64,000 bases of DNA, taken from the NCBI GenBank assembly GCA_014529385.2, contig CM043962.1, forward strand, positions 38,097,098 through 38,161,097. Reading direction: 5' to 3'. The stretch is from Adiantum capillus-veneris (Eukaryota > Streptophyta > Polypodiopsida > Polypodiales > Pteridaceae). The notes below the pieces were generated by a model that was given only the letters and a program-made list of their open reading frames with translations, had not been told where the DNA came from and ran no database searches. Numbering within the stretch: position 1 is the stretch's first letter; each line of letters opens with the position of its first letter. This document shows positions 1 through 11,879 of this stretch, in pieces. Both the position numbers and the translations under genes were made by a program.

Positions 1-1205
1 CTTATTAGCAGTAGCCCTTTTTTCCTTTGCTTTGAGATGGATATAACCTCTTTAATCTTTGGAAAAGATTCTTGTGAGTCTCGACTATATTCATCAGCAG
101 TGAAGATCTTCCCATGTAATTTAAGTAGTAAGGGACTTTTGGATCTTCCCTCTTTAACCTCGAAAGGCGCTTTCCCCATAGAAGTATGTACAATGTCATT
201 GTACGCATACTCCATAAAAGGTAGGTACTCTCTCATTGAGAACGTTGATCCACTTCCATGACATAGGCTTTTATTAGATCAAGAATCGTTAGATTAGTTA
301 TTTCACTTTGGTCATCCATTTGTGGATGATAGACCGAAAGAGAAATTTGGTCTACTTCCTAGATTCTCAAAGAGACCCTTCTAGAAATTACTGGCCATTC
401 TAGGATCTTTGTCCGACACTATGGATGTTGGCAAGCCACGATACTTGAAAATTTTTTATCTGAAGAGGGTTGCCATTTGATGTGCCTTAATAGTCTTTTT
501 GACAGGCATAGAGTGTGTTTTCTTGTTAAGCCTGTCGACGACTGAAAAAAACCAAGTTGCTTCCCTCGATCAAATTTCAACTTTTGGTATACCACGTATT
601 TTGAAACATACTCTTGTATGTTTACTTTTCATGGTAGAACAACAAAAATACATTTGTACTCCTTGAAGAGTAGATTATGGATTCCCTTTTTGCCCCGCAT
701 AAGGAGAAGTATGGGATTCATACATGACTTTCTTATTGTATGGGTGAATAACGCATAGCCTATTTTCGTTTGGAAGATAACCATCCTTCAAGGTGAATGG
801 TTCTTTCTTCTTCCCTAATGCAAAGGCTGTAATTACATACTTAAAATCTCGGTCAGTATCATATTCATCTCATTTGTTTGTCAGAGAGCTTGGTTTGCAT
901 CGTGAAGTTCTTAAGTCTTTGTGATCCATTCATAGGATGAATGGAGTCCCCAAGAGATAGTGTTTCCACGTGTTTAGGGCATATAGAATAGCTAGTAGCT
1001 CTTTTTCGTATTTGCCCAATACTCACTTATCAAAGTTGAGTCTTTGACTCTCATATGCATCAAGAAGGGCATGCCATAGCATCATATTGGACCTCAAATG
1101 GATTTGAGAGATCTAGTAGTGTGAGCACACGTTGAGAGATAAGATTCTCCTTAAGCTTCTTGCACTTTTGCAGTCCATGAATACTTAACGTTCTTTTTTG
1201 TTAAG
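1..1205 (-). pseudogene. Element F RNase H and integrase, heavily decayed
   Basis: Bases 5-209 read on the minus strand as the end of a gypsy integrase core (AYNDIVHTSMGKAPFEV), the same phrase found in elements A and B. Around 840-1010 a fragment resembling the RNase H phrase before the DHQSLR motif (LLGTPFIL, then a DHKDLR-like stretch) can be read with several frameshifts. In between I see only broken frames. The integrase would insert cDNA into chromatin; this copy is too broken to work. Confidence 0.6.
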
Positions 1206-1851
1206 TCATGTAATGGGCTTGCTATTAGCGAGAATTTTTTTAATGAAGCATCTATAGTATGCACACATACCTATGAAGCTTCGTACCTCCTGTAGATTCC
1301 TTGGATTAGGCCATCCTTTTATTATCTCTAACTTTGTTGGATCCATACGGGTACCATCTTTAGAGATAATGTGACCTAAATATTGAATCTCTTGTAGGAA
1401 AAAGTCACTCTTCTTTTTATTAATGAAAAGCTTATTCTCTCTCATAAATTGAAAGATTACCTGGAGGTGTCGCTTGTACTCCTCAAGAGAATTTGAATGG
1501 CCTGAAGATTTTTGTCCATCATGAGTTTGAATGCGTTTGGAGAATTTGTCAAGACAAAAATTGTAAAGTATCAAATAGATCTTCTACCTACGGCACGGGA
1601 AATCTATTTTTGATAGTGATCTTATTTAGTGCTCTATAGTCGACACACATGTGATATGTGTCGTCTTTCTTTTGCACTAAAAGCAATGGTGAACAAAATG
1701 GAGAGGAGCTAGACCTCACCATCCCTTTTTCCACCAATTCATGCACTTGCCTCATGATCTCCTCTTGTTGAGCTTGTGAAACTTGGTAAGAAGGCTTGTT
1801 AGGCAGTGAGCTTCCTAGTAGGAGCTCAATTGCATGGTCATCATCCCTCAT
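1206..1851 (-). pseudogene. Element F reverse transcriptase, core deleted
   Basis: The upstream piece (1588-1851) carries the gypsy RT entry motifs [16 protein letters not shown]. The downstream piece (1206-1574) carries FLGH-like YLGHIISKDG and the VRSFIGMCAYYRCFI connection motif. Compared with the RT of element B, roughly 80 residues between them are missing, including the DLKSGYHQ and xxDD catalytic motifs. A stop and a frame change mark the join near 1575-1587. RT copies the element RNA into DNA; without the palm motifs this copy is dead. Confidence 0.8.
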
Positions 1852-1941
1852 TTTAGAGGTGGCTCACTAGGGATGTCATCAATGAAAACATCTTGGGATC
1901 CATTTAGGAAATTAGACAACTTTAATTCCTCTTGATTCCCT

Positions 1942-2385
1942 TTATTGCAAGGATATGGTGTTCCCCGACTCATTAGCATCTATGTACATGCTCTCTTCCC
2001 TATAGGTGAAGTAGATTCTCCTTTCAGGGAACTTGATGTTGGAAGCCATGCGGTTAAACCATGGTGCCCCAAAAATAACATTCTCATGTTTGAGAGGGGA
2101 GATGAAGAAATCCTTCTTGTCCACATAGCTTTGGACATGAAGCCTTAATTTTTTAATTAAGAAAGTAACTGAGACGTCTTGTCCCTTGATAGCTCCATTG
2201 GCTTTCAATGCATCTCCCATCTCGTGGGCTTGTATGCCTGACTTAGTGGTCAACTCCGTGGATATGAAGTTGTGAGTTGAACCAAGGTCAAACAAAATAA
2301 AGGCACCATGCTCTTGCATCTTTCCCCAAGCATAGGAAAGGAGAAATCCTTGGCAATGAGCATCCTCTTTTGGAGCTTCAAACAT
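1942..2385 (-). pseudogene. Element F aspartic protease region
   Basis: Reads as a retroviral-type protease of the gypsy gag-pol polyprotein, with ILFDLGSTHNFIS near the N-terminus and FGAPWFNRM downstream, which matches the usual ILG-W motif. The catalytic triplet is normally D-S/T-G, but here it is D-L-G, so the enzyme is probably inactive. It follows the gag zinc knuckle and precedes RT, as expected for gypsy elements. Confidence 0.75.
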
Positions 2386-3360
2386 AGAGGCTCTAGAAGT
2401 CTCATTACTGGAAATTCTCTTGGAGTAAGGACGATAACCATGGCCTTGCTCCCCACACTTAAAACATTTGTTGTCCTTTAAAAAAAAATTCTAGCTCTTT
2501 AGGAGAGAGTTTATATTTACCTTTGTAAACTCCCTTCTCCTTGGACCGATTGTTGTTGTTGTTGGAATAGACTTGGTAAGAATTTTGGGCATTGGGTTTC
2601 CTCTTGTCATCACTTTTGTCTTTATTTTCCATGGGCTTGACATTCCGTCTAGTCCCTTGCTGGAAATTGATGCGTGAAGCAACCATGGTGTGGTGGATTA
2701 CTTCGGTGATATAACCAGTCCATTGAGAGTTGACATACTCGGCCATCTCTTTGGGTAATCCCGCACAAAATTGTTGCTTTTTCTCGACAAAGTCTATCTT
2801 TTGAAAGATAATAGCCTTGAGATATAAATCCCAAAACTTGTCCACATATTTGTGGATAGACTCATGAGAGAGAAGCCCCAAACTCCACCATTCGGTGAGC
2901 ACTTTTTCCTTTGCATCGCTTGCAAGGAATTGCTTCATGATGGAAATTCATAGAGTTTTACATGTCTTTGGGGCTTTGCCGTTGCCACAAAGGCTAGCCC
3001 ACCATTGACGAGCCGATTTTTGGAAGTGCATAGCTACATGGCGTAGCTTGGAGGACTCCGTGAAGCCCTTGTCTCCAAAGGCCATGTCAAATTGTTGGAT
3101 GAAGGACAATACTTTGTCAGTAGCACCAAAGGTGCCGTCATAGGTGAGAAAAGAGATACTCTTTCCTCTCACTTTGAACTTCTTGAGATTTTGTGACCTT
3201 TGCCATGCAAGATAAGATTTGCAATGTCCTCCCCTCTTGTATTCTCTAGGAGAATAACTATTGCTTTCATTGGAAGAGGAGGAAGGTGAAGGAGAAGGAG
3301 AAGAGGGTGACCTCTTTCTTGTCCTTTTCTTCCTTTGTTTCCTCTCTTCCCTTTTTGAAG
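2386..3360 (-). pseudogene. Element F gag, interrupted
   Basis: Gag capsid-like region on the minus strand. Upstream (3173-3360) is a Lys/Arg-rich then Ser/Pro-rich stretch. Next come LSFIQQFDMAFGDKG and the ARQWWASL motif (2948-3172), a stop near 2948, and then a retrotrans-gag helix region (2459-2938). A frameshift near 2455 precedes a zinc knuckle CFKCGEQGHGYRPY whose last Cys has become Tyr. Gag would form the virus-like particle. The stop, frameshift and damaged knuckle mark it as a relic. Confidence 0.75.
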
Positions 3361-4648
3361 TGATGAGGAGAATGAATATGGGTTAACCGTTTCCTCTTGG
3401 CCTGATACGAATGTAATGGAAATGACCTATGAACTTTGAGAGTAGCGGAATTAGGAAATTAGATGAAGCACTTTTGTGAGATTACTTTGTGAGCATAGTG
3501 CGTGAACTTAATTGATGGTAGCAACATAAACATGGTACTTAGTTCACTTGGCATGAACAATACTTTTGCAAGAGAGAGAGTTTAGAGAACATGATAATAG
3601 TTGAGGACCGGATTCATACGGAGCTGGTCCCCCCTCCAATAGGCATTTGTATTATAGTTTCTCCCATCAAGAGAGACTTGGTACAATACAATCTTTGTGT
3701 TCCTTGTGACCTAGGTGATGCAATGAAGATGGAAAGCTTCATGCATTACAAGCATAACATAAACTTTGTAGAAAGAATTAACTATCCCAAGCCTCGGTCC
3801 CAAGGCCTCAAACACCTTCGAAGGTGGAGAGAGCTAGCGGGGAATGAGGGTAGGGAAGAGGAAGAAGAAACATTCCATAGGAGAAAGAAATAGTTCCTCA
3901 CTTATCATTACTCTTCTTGCTAGCATATATAATAGCATAGTAATGAAGATGGAGAAGATGGCAAGCTTAAGCATTGAAGCATGGTTCTTGGTTGGATTTG
4001 CATTCCATAGCCAGGAGTGTTGATGTAAGCTCTCACTTCTCACAATCTTGAAGAAGGAGGTGGTGTTCCTCAACTTTCACCAAGTGAGAATGGTCCACAA
4101 AATGAGTGTGTTTGTGTGGTGTATACCCCCTAGCACCCCCCTTGCTTGCTTGGGGTGAGTTGCAACTTTTCCACATGCTGCAAGTTCATTGGACCCCTCT
4201 CCCCCTAGCCAATCACATGCAACATGCACTTAAGTACATGGGTAGTCTTTTGACAAGTGTCCTCCTTACCCCTTAGAGAGAGAGAGAGGTTGAAAATATC
4301 TAGATATTTGTTGGATGGAACTAGAAGCTCATTGGACCCCTCTTTAGCCCAACCAATAGCATACAAGCACACCATGTGGTTAAGCTTAGTGAGAGTGTGA
4401 CATGTGTCCCATGTGCCCTTTTAGAAAAGGGGTGCCCTTTGGGTGAGTGGAAGGTTAGGTCAAAGATTCCCCTAACTTTGGGACTTTCATGCATAGGAAG
4501 CTTCTCAAGCAACTTCCTCATTAAGTTTTTAGGATCTCTTTTTGACTCAAGCACCTTACCCCCCATGCATAGGAAGCTTCTCAAGCACCTTACTCATTAA
4601 GTATGACAAGTACCTCAAGTACCTTAGTCATCAAGCATGACAAGCACC

Positions 4649-4818
4649 TTAGGTGGAGTTCCCACCTCAAGCTCAGCCCTAGCTTGTCTAAGGTCAAAGG
4701 CAAGTTTAGGTCGGGTTCCCACCTCAAGCTCAGCCCTAGCTTGCCTAAGGTCAAAGGTAAGTTTAGGTTGGGTTCTCACCTCAAGCTTAGCCCTAGCTTG
4801 CCTAAGGTCAAAGGACTT
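4649..4818. repeat. 57-bp tandem repeat, about 3 copies, in the F LTR
   Basis: The phrase cccacctcaagctcagccc recurs at 4661, 4718 and, slightly changed, at 4775, so the period is 57 bp. Because 57 is a multiple of three, a repetitive open frame results. It need not be a gene. Confidence 0.9.
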
Positions 4819-4885
4819 TTAACAATAACCATTGGAGGTCTTTAATGAAGCTAACCCTAAGGTCTTTTAAGCTCCATTAGATGCA

Positions 4886-5087
4886 CATTGCTCTCTGATA
4901 GACTACCTCCTTTTGGACCCCTATTGAGATGTAACCATCTCTCCTCTTGGTCCCCTACTGAGGTAAGTCTAGAAGCGCTTATTGCACATTGCTCTTTGAT
5001 AGACCATCTCCTTTTGGACCCCTATTGAGATGCAACCATCTCTCCTTTTAGTCCCGTGTTGAGATAGGTCTAGAAGAACATGTCTCT
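4886..5087. repeat. 101-bp imperfect tandem duplication in the F LTR
   Basis: The block starting cattgctct at 4886 recurs at 4987 and includes the repeated phrase ccttttggacccctattgag. A matching repeat lies in the solo LTR near 57580-57760, so the duplication predates the split of the two copies. Confidence 0.8.
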
Positions 5088-5182
5088 ATTCTAACTCTTG
5101 TTCCCGTTTTTTCTCCCACATTAAATGATCAGTTTAATATGAGAAAATCATTTGGTAAAGTTAGATGTTGTATTTTATGACA

Positions 5183-5359
5183 TTTCATGCAAAGACAAAG
5201 CATGTGGATATGAAATATCACTTCATTCGCGAGGTGCTTGAGGACAAGCGATTGCAACTTGCCAAGATTCACACCACTGAGAATCCTGTTGATTTGCTCA
5301 CAAAGGGCTTACCTTCGAAGCGGTTTGCACATTGTCGGGCACTCATGGGCATTGGGTAG
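5183..5359 (+). pseudogene. Copia element G, RNase H C-terminal end
   Basis: From the exact edge of the F LTR the plus strand reads FHAKTKHVDMKYHFIREVLE and then NPVDLLTKGLP before a stop at 5357-5359. This is the invariant tail of Ty1/copia RNase H. The upstream part of the element must lie left of the window, split off by the insertion of F. Confidence 0.9.
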
Positions 5360-5446
5360 ATGATCATGGTCATTGTCTATCTGTATTGTATGTATATATA
5401 CATTGTCACCCCAGCTTAAAGGCACATTGTCCTTTAAGTGGGAGGT

Positions 5447-5694
5447 TGTTGGTGGTAAAGCCCAATGTGCCGCGCCTGAGTGTTGGGCGGCCGGAGACTA
5501 ACCGGGAACTAACATTGACCATTCATTCTACACAAAAGAATAAGGACTCATAACCGTAACACTATTGTGTTTGGACTCCACCCAAACCTGTGTCTCATCT
5601 CTTCTCCTCTCGTCTTCATTGCTGCACACACACACACACACGCTCTTGCACGTGCACTTCAGTTTTATCGCAGAATCCTTCATTGACTGCAACA
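5447..5694 (+). repeat. Copia element G 3' LTR (about 248 bp)
   Basis: It starts TGTTGGTGG directly after a purine tract (AAGTGGGAGG, 5436-5445) and ends TGCAACA, so the ends form the short inverted repeat TGTTG/CAACA. The same PPT-plus-TGTTGG arrangement is seen in Copia element E. A short (AC)n run lies at 5625-5641. The target duplication cannot be tested because the other flank is outside the window. Confidence 0.75.
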
Positions 5695-5927
5695 AAAACA
5701 TGTATTAGACTGTTCAGCAATAGCACAAGCAATTAGGCATTTGCAACAAATGAAACGGAAACGAGTAGAGGCGTTCAACAACTCTAGTGCTTGTGAAGGC
5801 CAGAGAAAGTGGAGAGAGACAATGCAACATGGTAACCATAGGTGGATCAAGAGATTTTGATTTTAGGTCACATCATGTACAAGAGATGCCTAATGAGATA
5901 ATAGATACAATACAAGTCACAAGTCTC

Positions 5928-7704
5928 TCAACTTGATGACAAAGTGTGGATATCTTTTGGCACATTACCCTTGTATCGGATCATTAAATGTTTTCCATAA
6001 TCTAATAGTTCATTTGGGTTTTGTTTCCCCAAAGTGAGTGCCATTGCGGTGTATGTGTAATAATAAGCTGCATGACCACCAGTGTACCCCGGACAATATT
6101 CAAAACATTTTCTAGCAAAAACTTTGTCGACGAGGATAACTTTGTCTGCATTTTGTGGTAGCATTGGTCCACCTAGGAAGCATGAGAGCGTCTTGAGGAC
6201 GAATGTTGCAATACTTCCCTCTTGGGACATTCCATTGTGAAATACTAGTATGGGTGCCTCACAAAGTCTGGCAAGGAAATGTCCTAGTGCTGCATCCCTT
6301 CCACGATACTCTTTTGTCCAACGGCGAAGAAAGTCATCCTTTTTAGCAATCCATAATTGTACACAAAAGGATGAGTTAGAGAAAGACAGTGACAACTAGG
6401 AATTTTTTATTTTATTTTTTTGAGGGGGGCGAGGGGGGGGGCCGCTTACCATGTAGCTCTCATCTTGCATATATAAGTCATCCTTCCATAGGTCCACTGA
6501 CCTCGTGGACCCTTGTGCGAGACGCGTAAACCAGTCCTCTACTTTCTGAGTATTGGTTGATGGCCTGAGGTTGTCTTTTATAGCTTGGAAGGTGGCCTCA
6601 TTTGGGAGTGTCTCTCTATACTCTTTTTCCTTGTCGAAGCAGAGTTTGAGGCACTCCATCGGGTTACTAGAGGTTTCCATTGCCTCGTCATCACTGCTGT
6701 CATCAGATACAAATCCACTCCTCCCCTCTTGAAATTTGGAGAGTGTGGCAAGTACAAAGTCCTTCCTTAAATAAAATATACTTTGAATGTCATGGAGGAA
6801 AATGTATGATCTCTCACCAAATTTGAAGTCTGGCAGTCCAGGAAGCATCAATGTGGCTTGTTTCTCATTAAAGCCAGAGACATCTAAAGGTAGTTTGATG
6901 TCAGATGTTTTAACCGTAAGTATTTTGCTTCGTTGCACCTCTTTAGCCTCTACCTCAAGATTAATAACCTCCTCAATCTCAGGAACCTCATTGGACTCCA
7001 AGTCCTCATCATCTTGTTCAATAGACAAGCAAATAGAGAATTTAAGAATAGAAGGAACACAAAGGATTCTTTAATTAGCTTGCAATCTCGTTCCTGCATA
7101 GGACACCGTGAGGGTCTATAGATAATAGGCAGTTGATGGTACTTCTTGTATGCTTGTCTTGTGGAATCACAATCTTTGAAGTGCACCACCACCAAGTCAG
7201 CAAGAACCACCCTGCCCTTGTGGACCTCAAGCTCAAACTTGTCTCTTTCAGACTTGAGGAAATCGTTGTGCTGAGTTATAGGGTCATCCAGAATGAATGG
7301 GGCATTGAAGATAGAAGAGACCTTGTCGAACATTTCAGCAGCTCCTGCATATACTGCAAAATCAAAAAGTTTTTCATCCACACATGCAAGATTTTCAACC
7401 CCTTGCTTACATTTTGTAGCTGGCTCACTGGCAGAAGAAAGATCAATGTTTCTCTTTTTGGTGCTAGTCACTTGAAGCTTCTGGCTTACGGGCACTTCTT
7501 CCTGTTCTGAAGCTTTTGAGTCATTGGGGGGCTCCTCTGTTCTCACAACATCATCTCCAAGAAATGTATCTTTAGCCAGAGCAAATTCCACATCTCTCTT
7601 TAAAGAGCCTCTCAGCAACTTAGGTCGTCTCTCTTCTGCTTCATGTTCATCTAAGACAATTTCTGGATCCACCCTCTGCCTCTTCATTTTGTGGGATCTT
7701 AATC
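5928..7704 (-). CDS. Unrecognised protein gene (or pseudogene), three segments
   Basis: Three consecutive minus-strand frames look like one gene. Segment 1 (about 7040-7704; first ATG 7687, MKRQRVDPEIV) is acidic and charged. Segment 2 (6450-7028) contains LPGLPDFKFGERSYIFLHD and an acidic DDSSDDEAME stretch. Segment 3 (5928-6395) contains FLRRWTKEYRGRD and YCPGYTGGHAAYYY. A clear acceptor (pyrimidine tract ending TTCTTAG) precedes 7704, suggesting a 5'-UTR intron. Segments 2 and 3 join in frame if 6396-6449 (GTAAGC...CTAG, 54 bp) is a very short intron; otherwise a TAG interrupts. Segments 1 and 2 differ in frame near 7030. I do not recognise the family and assign no function. It could be a live gene with tiny introns or a recent pseudogene. 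Confidence 0.45.
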
Positions 7705-7757
7705 CTAAGAAAAACAAAATACAAGCAAAAAAGGTAAGTATTGGGACACACCAACAT

Positions 7758-7759
<2 letters not shown>

Positions 7760-7808
<49 letters not shown>
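7760..7808. repeat. (TC)n microsatellite
   Basis: Uninterrupted TC dinucleotides upstream of the 5928-7704 gene, in what would be its first intron or promoter side. Confidence 0.97.
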
Positions 7809-7809
<1 letters not shown>

Positions 7810-7811
<2 letters not shown>

Positions 7812-8429
7812 GATAGATTGATCTCATTAGGGTTAGTTTTTATTTTTTAACGGAGTTTACTTAGAGCATCTCATTTTATTTGAGTTCCAACTCCTCTCTC
7901 TCCCTGTTTTGCTACCCCTTATATGCTCCACGGCGAAGAATGATCAGCAGACCAATACTATGTATATGCGTGCCATAGGACAAAAAATAGAGGGAGGGGA
8001 TCTGTCTCTCAATGTGTGCCGGTCTTATTTGACTGCCCATAACCCAACATTACCATTTAGTGCTCTACGACGTGCGGACGACAATCGGCTGACAAAAAAG
8101 ACCCGTCAGCGCACCATAAGTCGAGTAAAAGAAGCTCAAGGCACACAACTGAGAGTATGTTACTTAGTGTGCAACGGAAAGATAGATAGCCCTAGTATGA
8201 TGGGCGTATATACAATGCACGGGGGAAAAAACCTCCTAAAGAGGGAAAAAATGCCCCGACGGTCCTAGTGTGTTCACACACATCACTACCACATGTATAT
8301 GGTAACAAGGGCTACATGCAAGTCTACAAAGATCTATCCTACTCAAGACCTGAAATTCAACAGAGAGCTGGGATAATCAATCTACCATACTTAAGTTATA
8401 GGAAAACATGAAGAAAGAAAGAGAGAGAC
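7810..8429. other. Intergenic, no gene seen
   Basis: No recognisable coding, RNA or mobile feature. A plus-strand frame at 7909-8268 has no family motif and looks accidental. Confidence 0.6.
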
Positions 8430-10860
8430 AGGATGTTTGTGGGCCTATGCAAAATCCATCCTTGGAAATTATCTATACTTCATGACTTTTATTGATGATT
8501 ACTTCAGGCATGCATGGGTGTATCCGCTTAAAGCTAAGTGCGACGTGTTCATGTGCTTCAAGCAATTTTTGGCTATGGTTGAAAATGTCTATAAATGTAC
8601 TATCGGAACCCTCCGTTTAGATCCAGGGAGGGAGTATTTGTCTCATGATTTTAATGCATTTTTGACTGATCGTGGGATAAAACATACAGTGCCATACACA
8701 CGTTGACAAAATGGTGTTGCTAAAAGAAAAAACGGGTTGCTTACGGAGATGGCCCGATGGATGGTCAAGAGTCAAGCTTTTGGCTTGAGACTATCATGTG
8801 TGCTACTTATGTACTTAACAAGTGCTTGCAGTCTATGACTCCTTATGAAGCATGACATGATAAGAAGCCATCTATTGATCACATGCACGTTTTGGTTGTT
8901 TAGCTCATGCTCTGGTGCCACAAACATAGCACAAAAAATTGGATGATAAGGCTATTAAATGCATTTTGTTAGTTACAATGCTAAAAGCAAAGGTTATAGG
9001 TTATACCATCCACAAACAAAACGTACCTTGGTTGCACGAGGAGATGTGTTTGTGGAAGATTATGTTCAACCTTTGTTATCATGTTACAGATACAGTATTG
9101 TAAGCTCACAAGACATTTATGATACTTTGTTGCCTCTTTTTGATGGTGGACACTTGACTGTAAATTCCAACGAGGAAAATGTACAACCTATAAGAGTTTT
9201 TGAAAATGTTACGAATCAGCCTACTACTGATGCAGATGTACATGATGTACTGATGTGGAAAGGGTTGAGAATGAGGAGGCTAGATGTATGCCAAAATGGC
9301 TTGTGCATACTTTGTGTGATAGTAAATTGGATGCACATATATCTAGTCGTACTTAGTGCTTTCTTGAATGGTGACATATTTAAGGAAGTATATGTAATGC
9401 AGCCTTGCGGTTTTTTCAAGAAAGGACAAGAAAATAAAGTGTGAAAATGTAAGAAAGCTTTGTATGGGCTGAAGCAGTCTCCTCATGCTTGGTATGAGAA
9501 AGCTGACCTAAATCTTTTTACTACTTCTACTTTTGTACAACTAGGAGTAGGATAAGTAGGCATAAAACTATCATTGTCTAACTTCAATAGTGGTATCCAA
9601 AAATTTATGTTGACCATGACATTACTGTAAGTTCTGTGACTTTGAAAATCATGCAAAACATTGAAAAACAATAAAAACTATGAATCCAGAAAGTCCCCAT
9701 ACCTTGAAAAGAGGAGAGTATTAACAGATTACCTAAATAACTACCCTATAAATAGTGCTTCACTTGGTGGCTAAAGAGTACTTGGGGTTACTCTAGTTGG
9801 ATGTAAAGACAACTTTCCTACAAGGGGACTTGCATCATTAAGTGAATCTTTGTAACACAAGTATATTAATATATCTAATTAATCATATTTTGCTTCATAA
9901 ATTTATTGTCGATTTTGTAAGAGCCTTTCGTGAACAATACCACAAGTTTGATGCATTCATGACATCAAAGGGCTATCACCCATGCCTCTATACTCGTAGG
10001 GCTATAGATGATAGTCTTATTATGTTGACCTTGCATGTGGATGGCATGTTGATACCAGAGGTTAGTTGCAAATGTGGATGCCTTAAAACATGGGCTACAT
10101 GAGCCCTTCACCATGAAGGATCTCAAAGATGTGAGTCACATTTCAGGTATGCAGATCACTCATGATCATTCTTGCAGGCTACTCTTCTTGAGTCAGAAAG
10201 AGTACATTGATAGGGTTCTTGAGCATTTCCATATGCAAGGGAAAAGGCCACTAGCACCCCATTGCATACATATATAAACCTGAGGCATGATGAATACCCT
10301 CAGATAGATATGGAGACTACAAAATTTTGTATGCATCAGATGTTGATTGCTTGATGTATGCCATGGTGGGTACATGTCCAGATCGTGCCCATGTACTTGG
10401 TGGGGTTAACAGATTCATGTCTAACTTGGGCAAGCAACATTGGGAGGTACTCCTAGGAACATCAGAGGGAGTTCAGAATTGTTGCTATGCTTTGGTGAAT
10501 AGGATATGTTTGTGCATGGATATGTCGATTCAACCTATACAGGGTCTATAGACTCCAAGAAGTCTACTACTGGCTATGTATTCATAGTTGGATTGGTTTC
10601 TTGGGCATCACGTGTATAGCCATGCACTACTTTGAGCACTGTAGAGGCTCTCAGGACTAGTGGGCGATCTTGGTATGGTTATTGATGCTCCTATAGATAT
10701 TGTGATAGCCAAAGTGCCATACTATTGGCACAAAATCATGTCTTCCATTCAAAGATAAAGCACATTTAGATCAAGTATCACTTTATTTGTGTTAGGTGAG
10801 CCTCTTACATCATTATTTGGCCACATACTTTAAGTAATGAATGGAGGCATTGTTTTATGT
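8430..10860 (+). pseudogene. Copia retrotransposon relic H (integrase, RT, RNase H)
   Basis: Plus-strand remnants occur in Copia order. Integrase: FMTFIDDYFRHAWVYPLK and the GREYLSHDFNAFL region, 8437-8706. RT: AFLNGDIFKEVYVMQPCGF and KKALYGLKQSPHAWYEK, 9340-9500. RT thumb: FTMKDLKDVSHISGMQITHD, 10074-10277. RNase H: DSKKSTTGYVFIVG near 10550 and CDSQSAILLAQN near 10705. About 420 bp of unrelated sequence interrupts the RT between roughly 9505 and 9925. Many stops and frameshifts; no LTR recognised. A fragment of the same family occurs at 24702-24905. Confidence 0.8.
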
Positions 10861-11583
10861 CGGACAAGCCATATTTTCCCTTGAAGATTGCAAACCTATT
10901 ACCTCTCCTATGGAGACAGGTTTGAAGAATAGGATGCATGATGTTGGAGATTATGATGGAAATCTATCTCCTAGGGAGACATGTTTGAAACTTAAGATTC
11001 ATGACGTTAATGGTTACTTTGATGTCACTCTCTATCAAGAGGCCCTTGGTTGCCTTCATCTTTATCACTTTGATGCTAAAGGTTACTTTGATGTCACTCT
11101 CTATCAAGACGCTCTTGAGGATGAGTAGCTCAAGAAAAGTACCGAGCAGCACGTTAAAAAGCAGGGCAAGACTATAGTCAAACAAAAGTGGGTCGTGCTT
11201 AAGTTTGATGAGAAATTGCCATGAATTACTACTTTTAGGGCATGTAGTAGAACAAATCCAAACATTCATTGTAAGTATTTTTATGTCTTCCAAGAAACGC
11301 TGTGATATTCTTTAATCCCTTTCAAGAAACACTATGATACTCCCTCAACTTCAATGCCACATGTCACATTGAAGCATCAGAAAACTTGAAACAACATCGG
11401 ATACCTTCAATTGTTACCTTGGTTCTTGTCTACAATATATTGCTTATCATCTCAATACTCTGGCATGAAATGTTGTCATTGCTTCAAATAATCTAAGTCA
11501 AAAATAACAAACCAATAAAAGTTGCAACTGATAAGAGACTCACCTTCTTTTCATTTAAACCTTTTATTTTCTAAGGAGGCAGG
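10861..11583. other. Non-coding, with short local duplications
   Basis: No gene. The phrase gttactttgatgtcactc recurs (11013 and 11083), and the cctatggagacagg-type phrase recurs near 10915-10985. These look like small duplications in Copia-derived sequence. Confidence 0.5.
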
Positions 11584-11870
11584 CATTTTCCAATCCTTGT
11601 GCAAACACCAGTTTGCTTCTTGACATTCGCAAAGTGACTTACGTTGTAGATATTGTTTGCCTTTTTGATGAGCGTATAAACATGAGCGAGCTGGTTACTT
11701 TTAATCTTTAATTTTCTCTAGAGGTAGCATTTTCCAATCCTTGTACAGACTACCAATCTGCTTCTTGTCATTGTCTACACTGGAGGTATTGTTTGGTTTT
11801 ATGGAATTGAGCGTATAAACATGAGTGAGCCGATTGGTTTTGCATGCTCTAAAGTTATCACAATTTTCAT
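11584..11870. repeat. 143-bp imperfect tandem duplication
   Basis: The phrase cattttccaatccttgt at 11584 recurs at 11727. Both copies end with a gagcgtataaacatgag phrase. The copies are diverged, so it is an old event. Confidence 0.75.
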
Positions 11871-11879
11871 ACATGTTCA

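Larger units (their letters stand above)
1..5182 (-). mobile_element. Ty3/gypsy LTR retrotransposon F, partial, decayed
   Basis: Minus-strand gypsy element in the order LTR, gag, protease, reverse transcriptase, RNase H, integrase, read from high to low coordinates. The 3' LTR lies beyond the left edge of the window. The gag phrase SFIQQFD is shared with elements A and B, so F belongs to the same broad clade. The LTR boundary at 5182 falls inside a Copia RNase H frame (element G), so F is a nested insertion. Each coding domain carries stops, frameshifts or deletions, so F is not autonomous. Confidence 0.85.
3412..5182 (-). repeat. Element F 5' LTR (1771 bp)
   Basis: In element sense it begins TGTCATAAAA (5182) and ends CCATTACA (3412). 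It is followed by an imperfect tRNA-iMet primer-binding site (TTCGTATCAGG, near 3401-3411). The same LTR occurs as a solo copy at 57472-59161 on the other strand, which fixes both ends. It contains a 57-bp tandem repeat and a 101-bp duplication. Two open frames in it (3591-3893 and 4603-4845) are repeat-driven and look non-coding. Confidence 0.85.

Noticed and set aside
3591-3893. Conserved 100-codon frame found again at 58753-58983
   Set aside because: Both copies lie in LTRs of the same family; similarity reflects the LTR, with a stop truncating the second copy and no coding motif.
4649-4818. CRISPR-like or minisatellite-coded protein in the 57-bp repeat (also 17131-17252)
   Set aside because: Units are contiguous without unique spacers, and the frames are open only because the period is a multiple of three.
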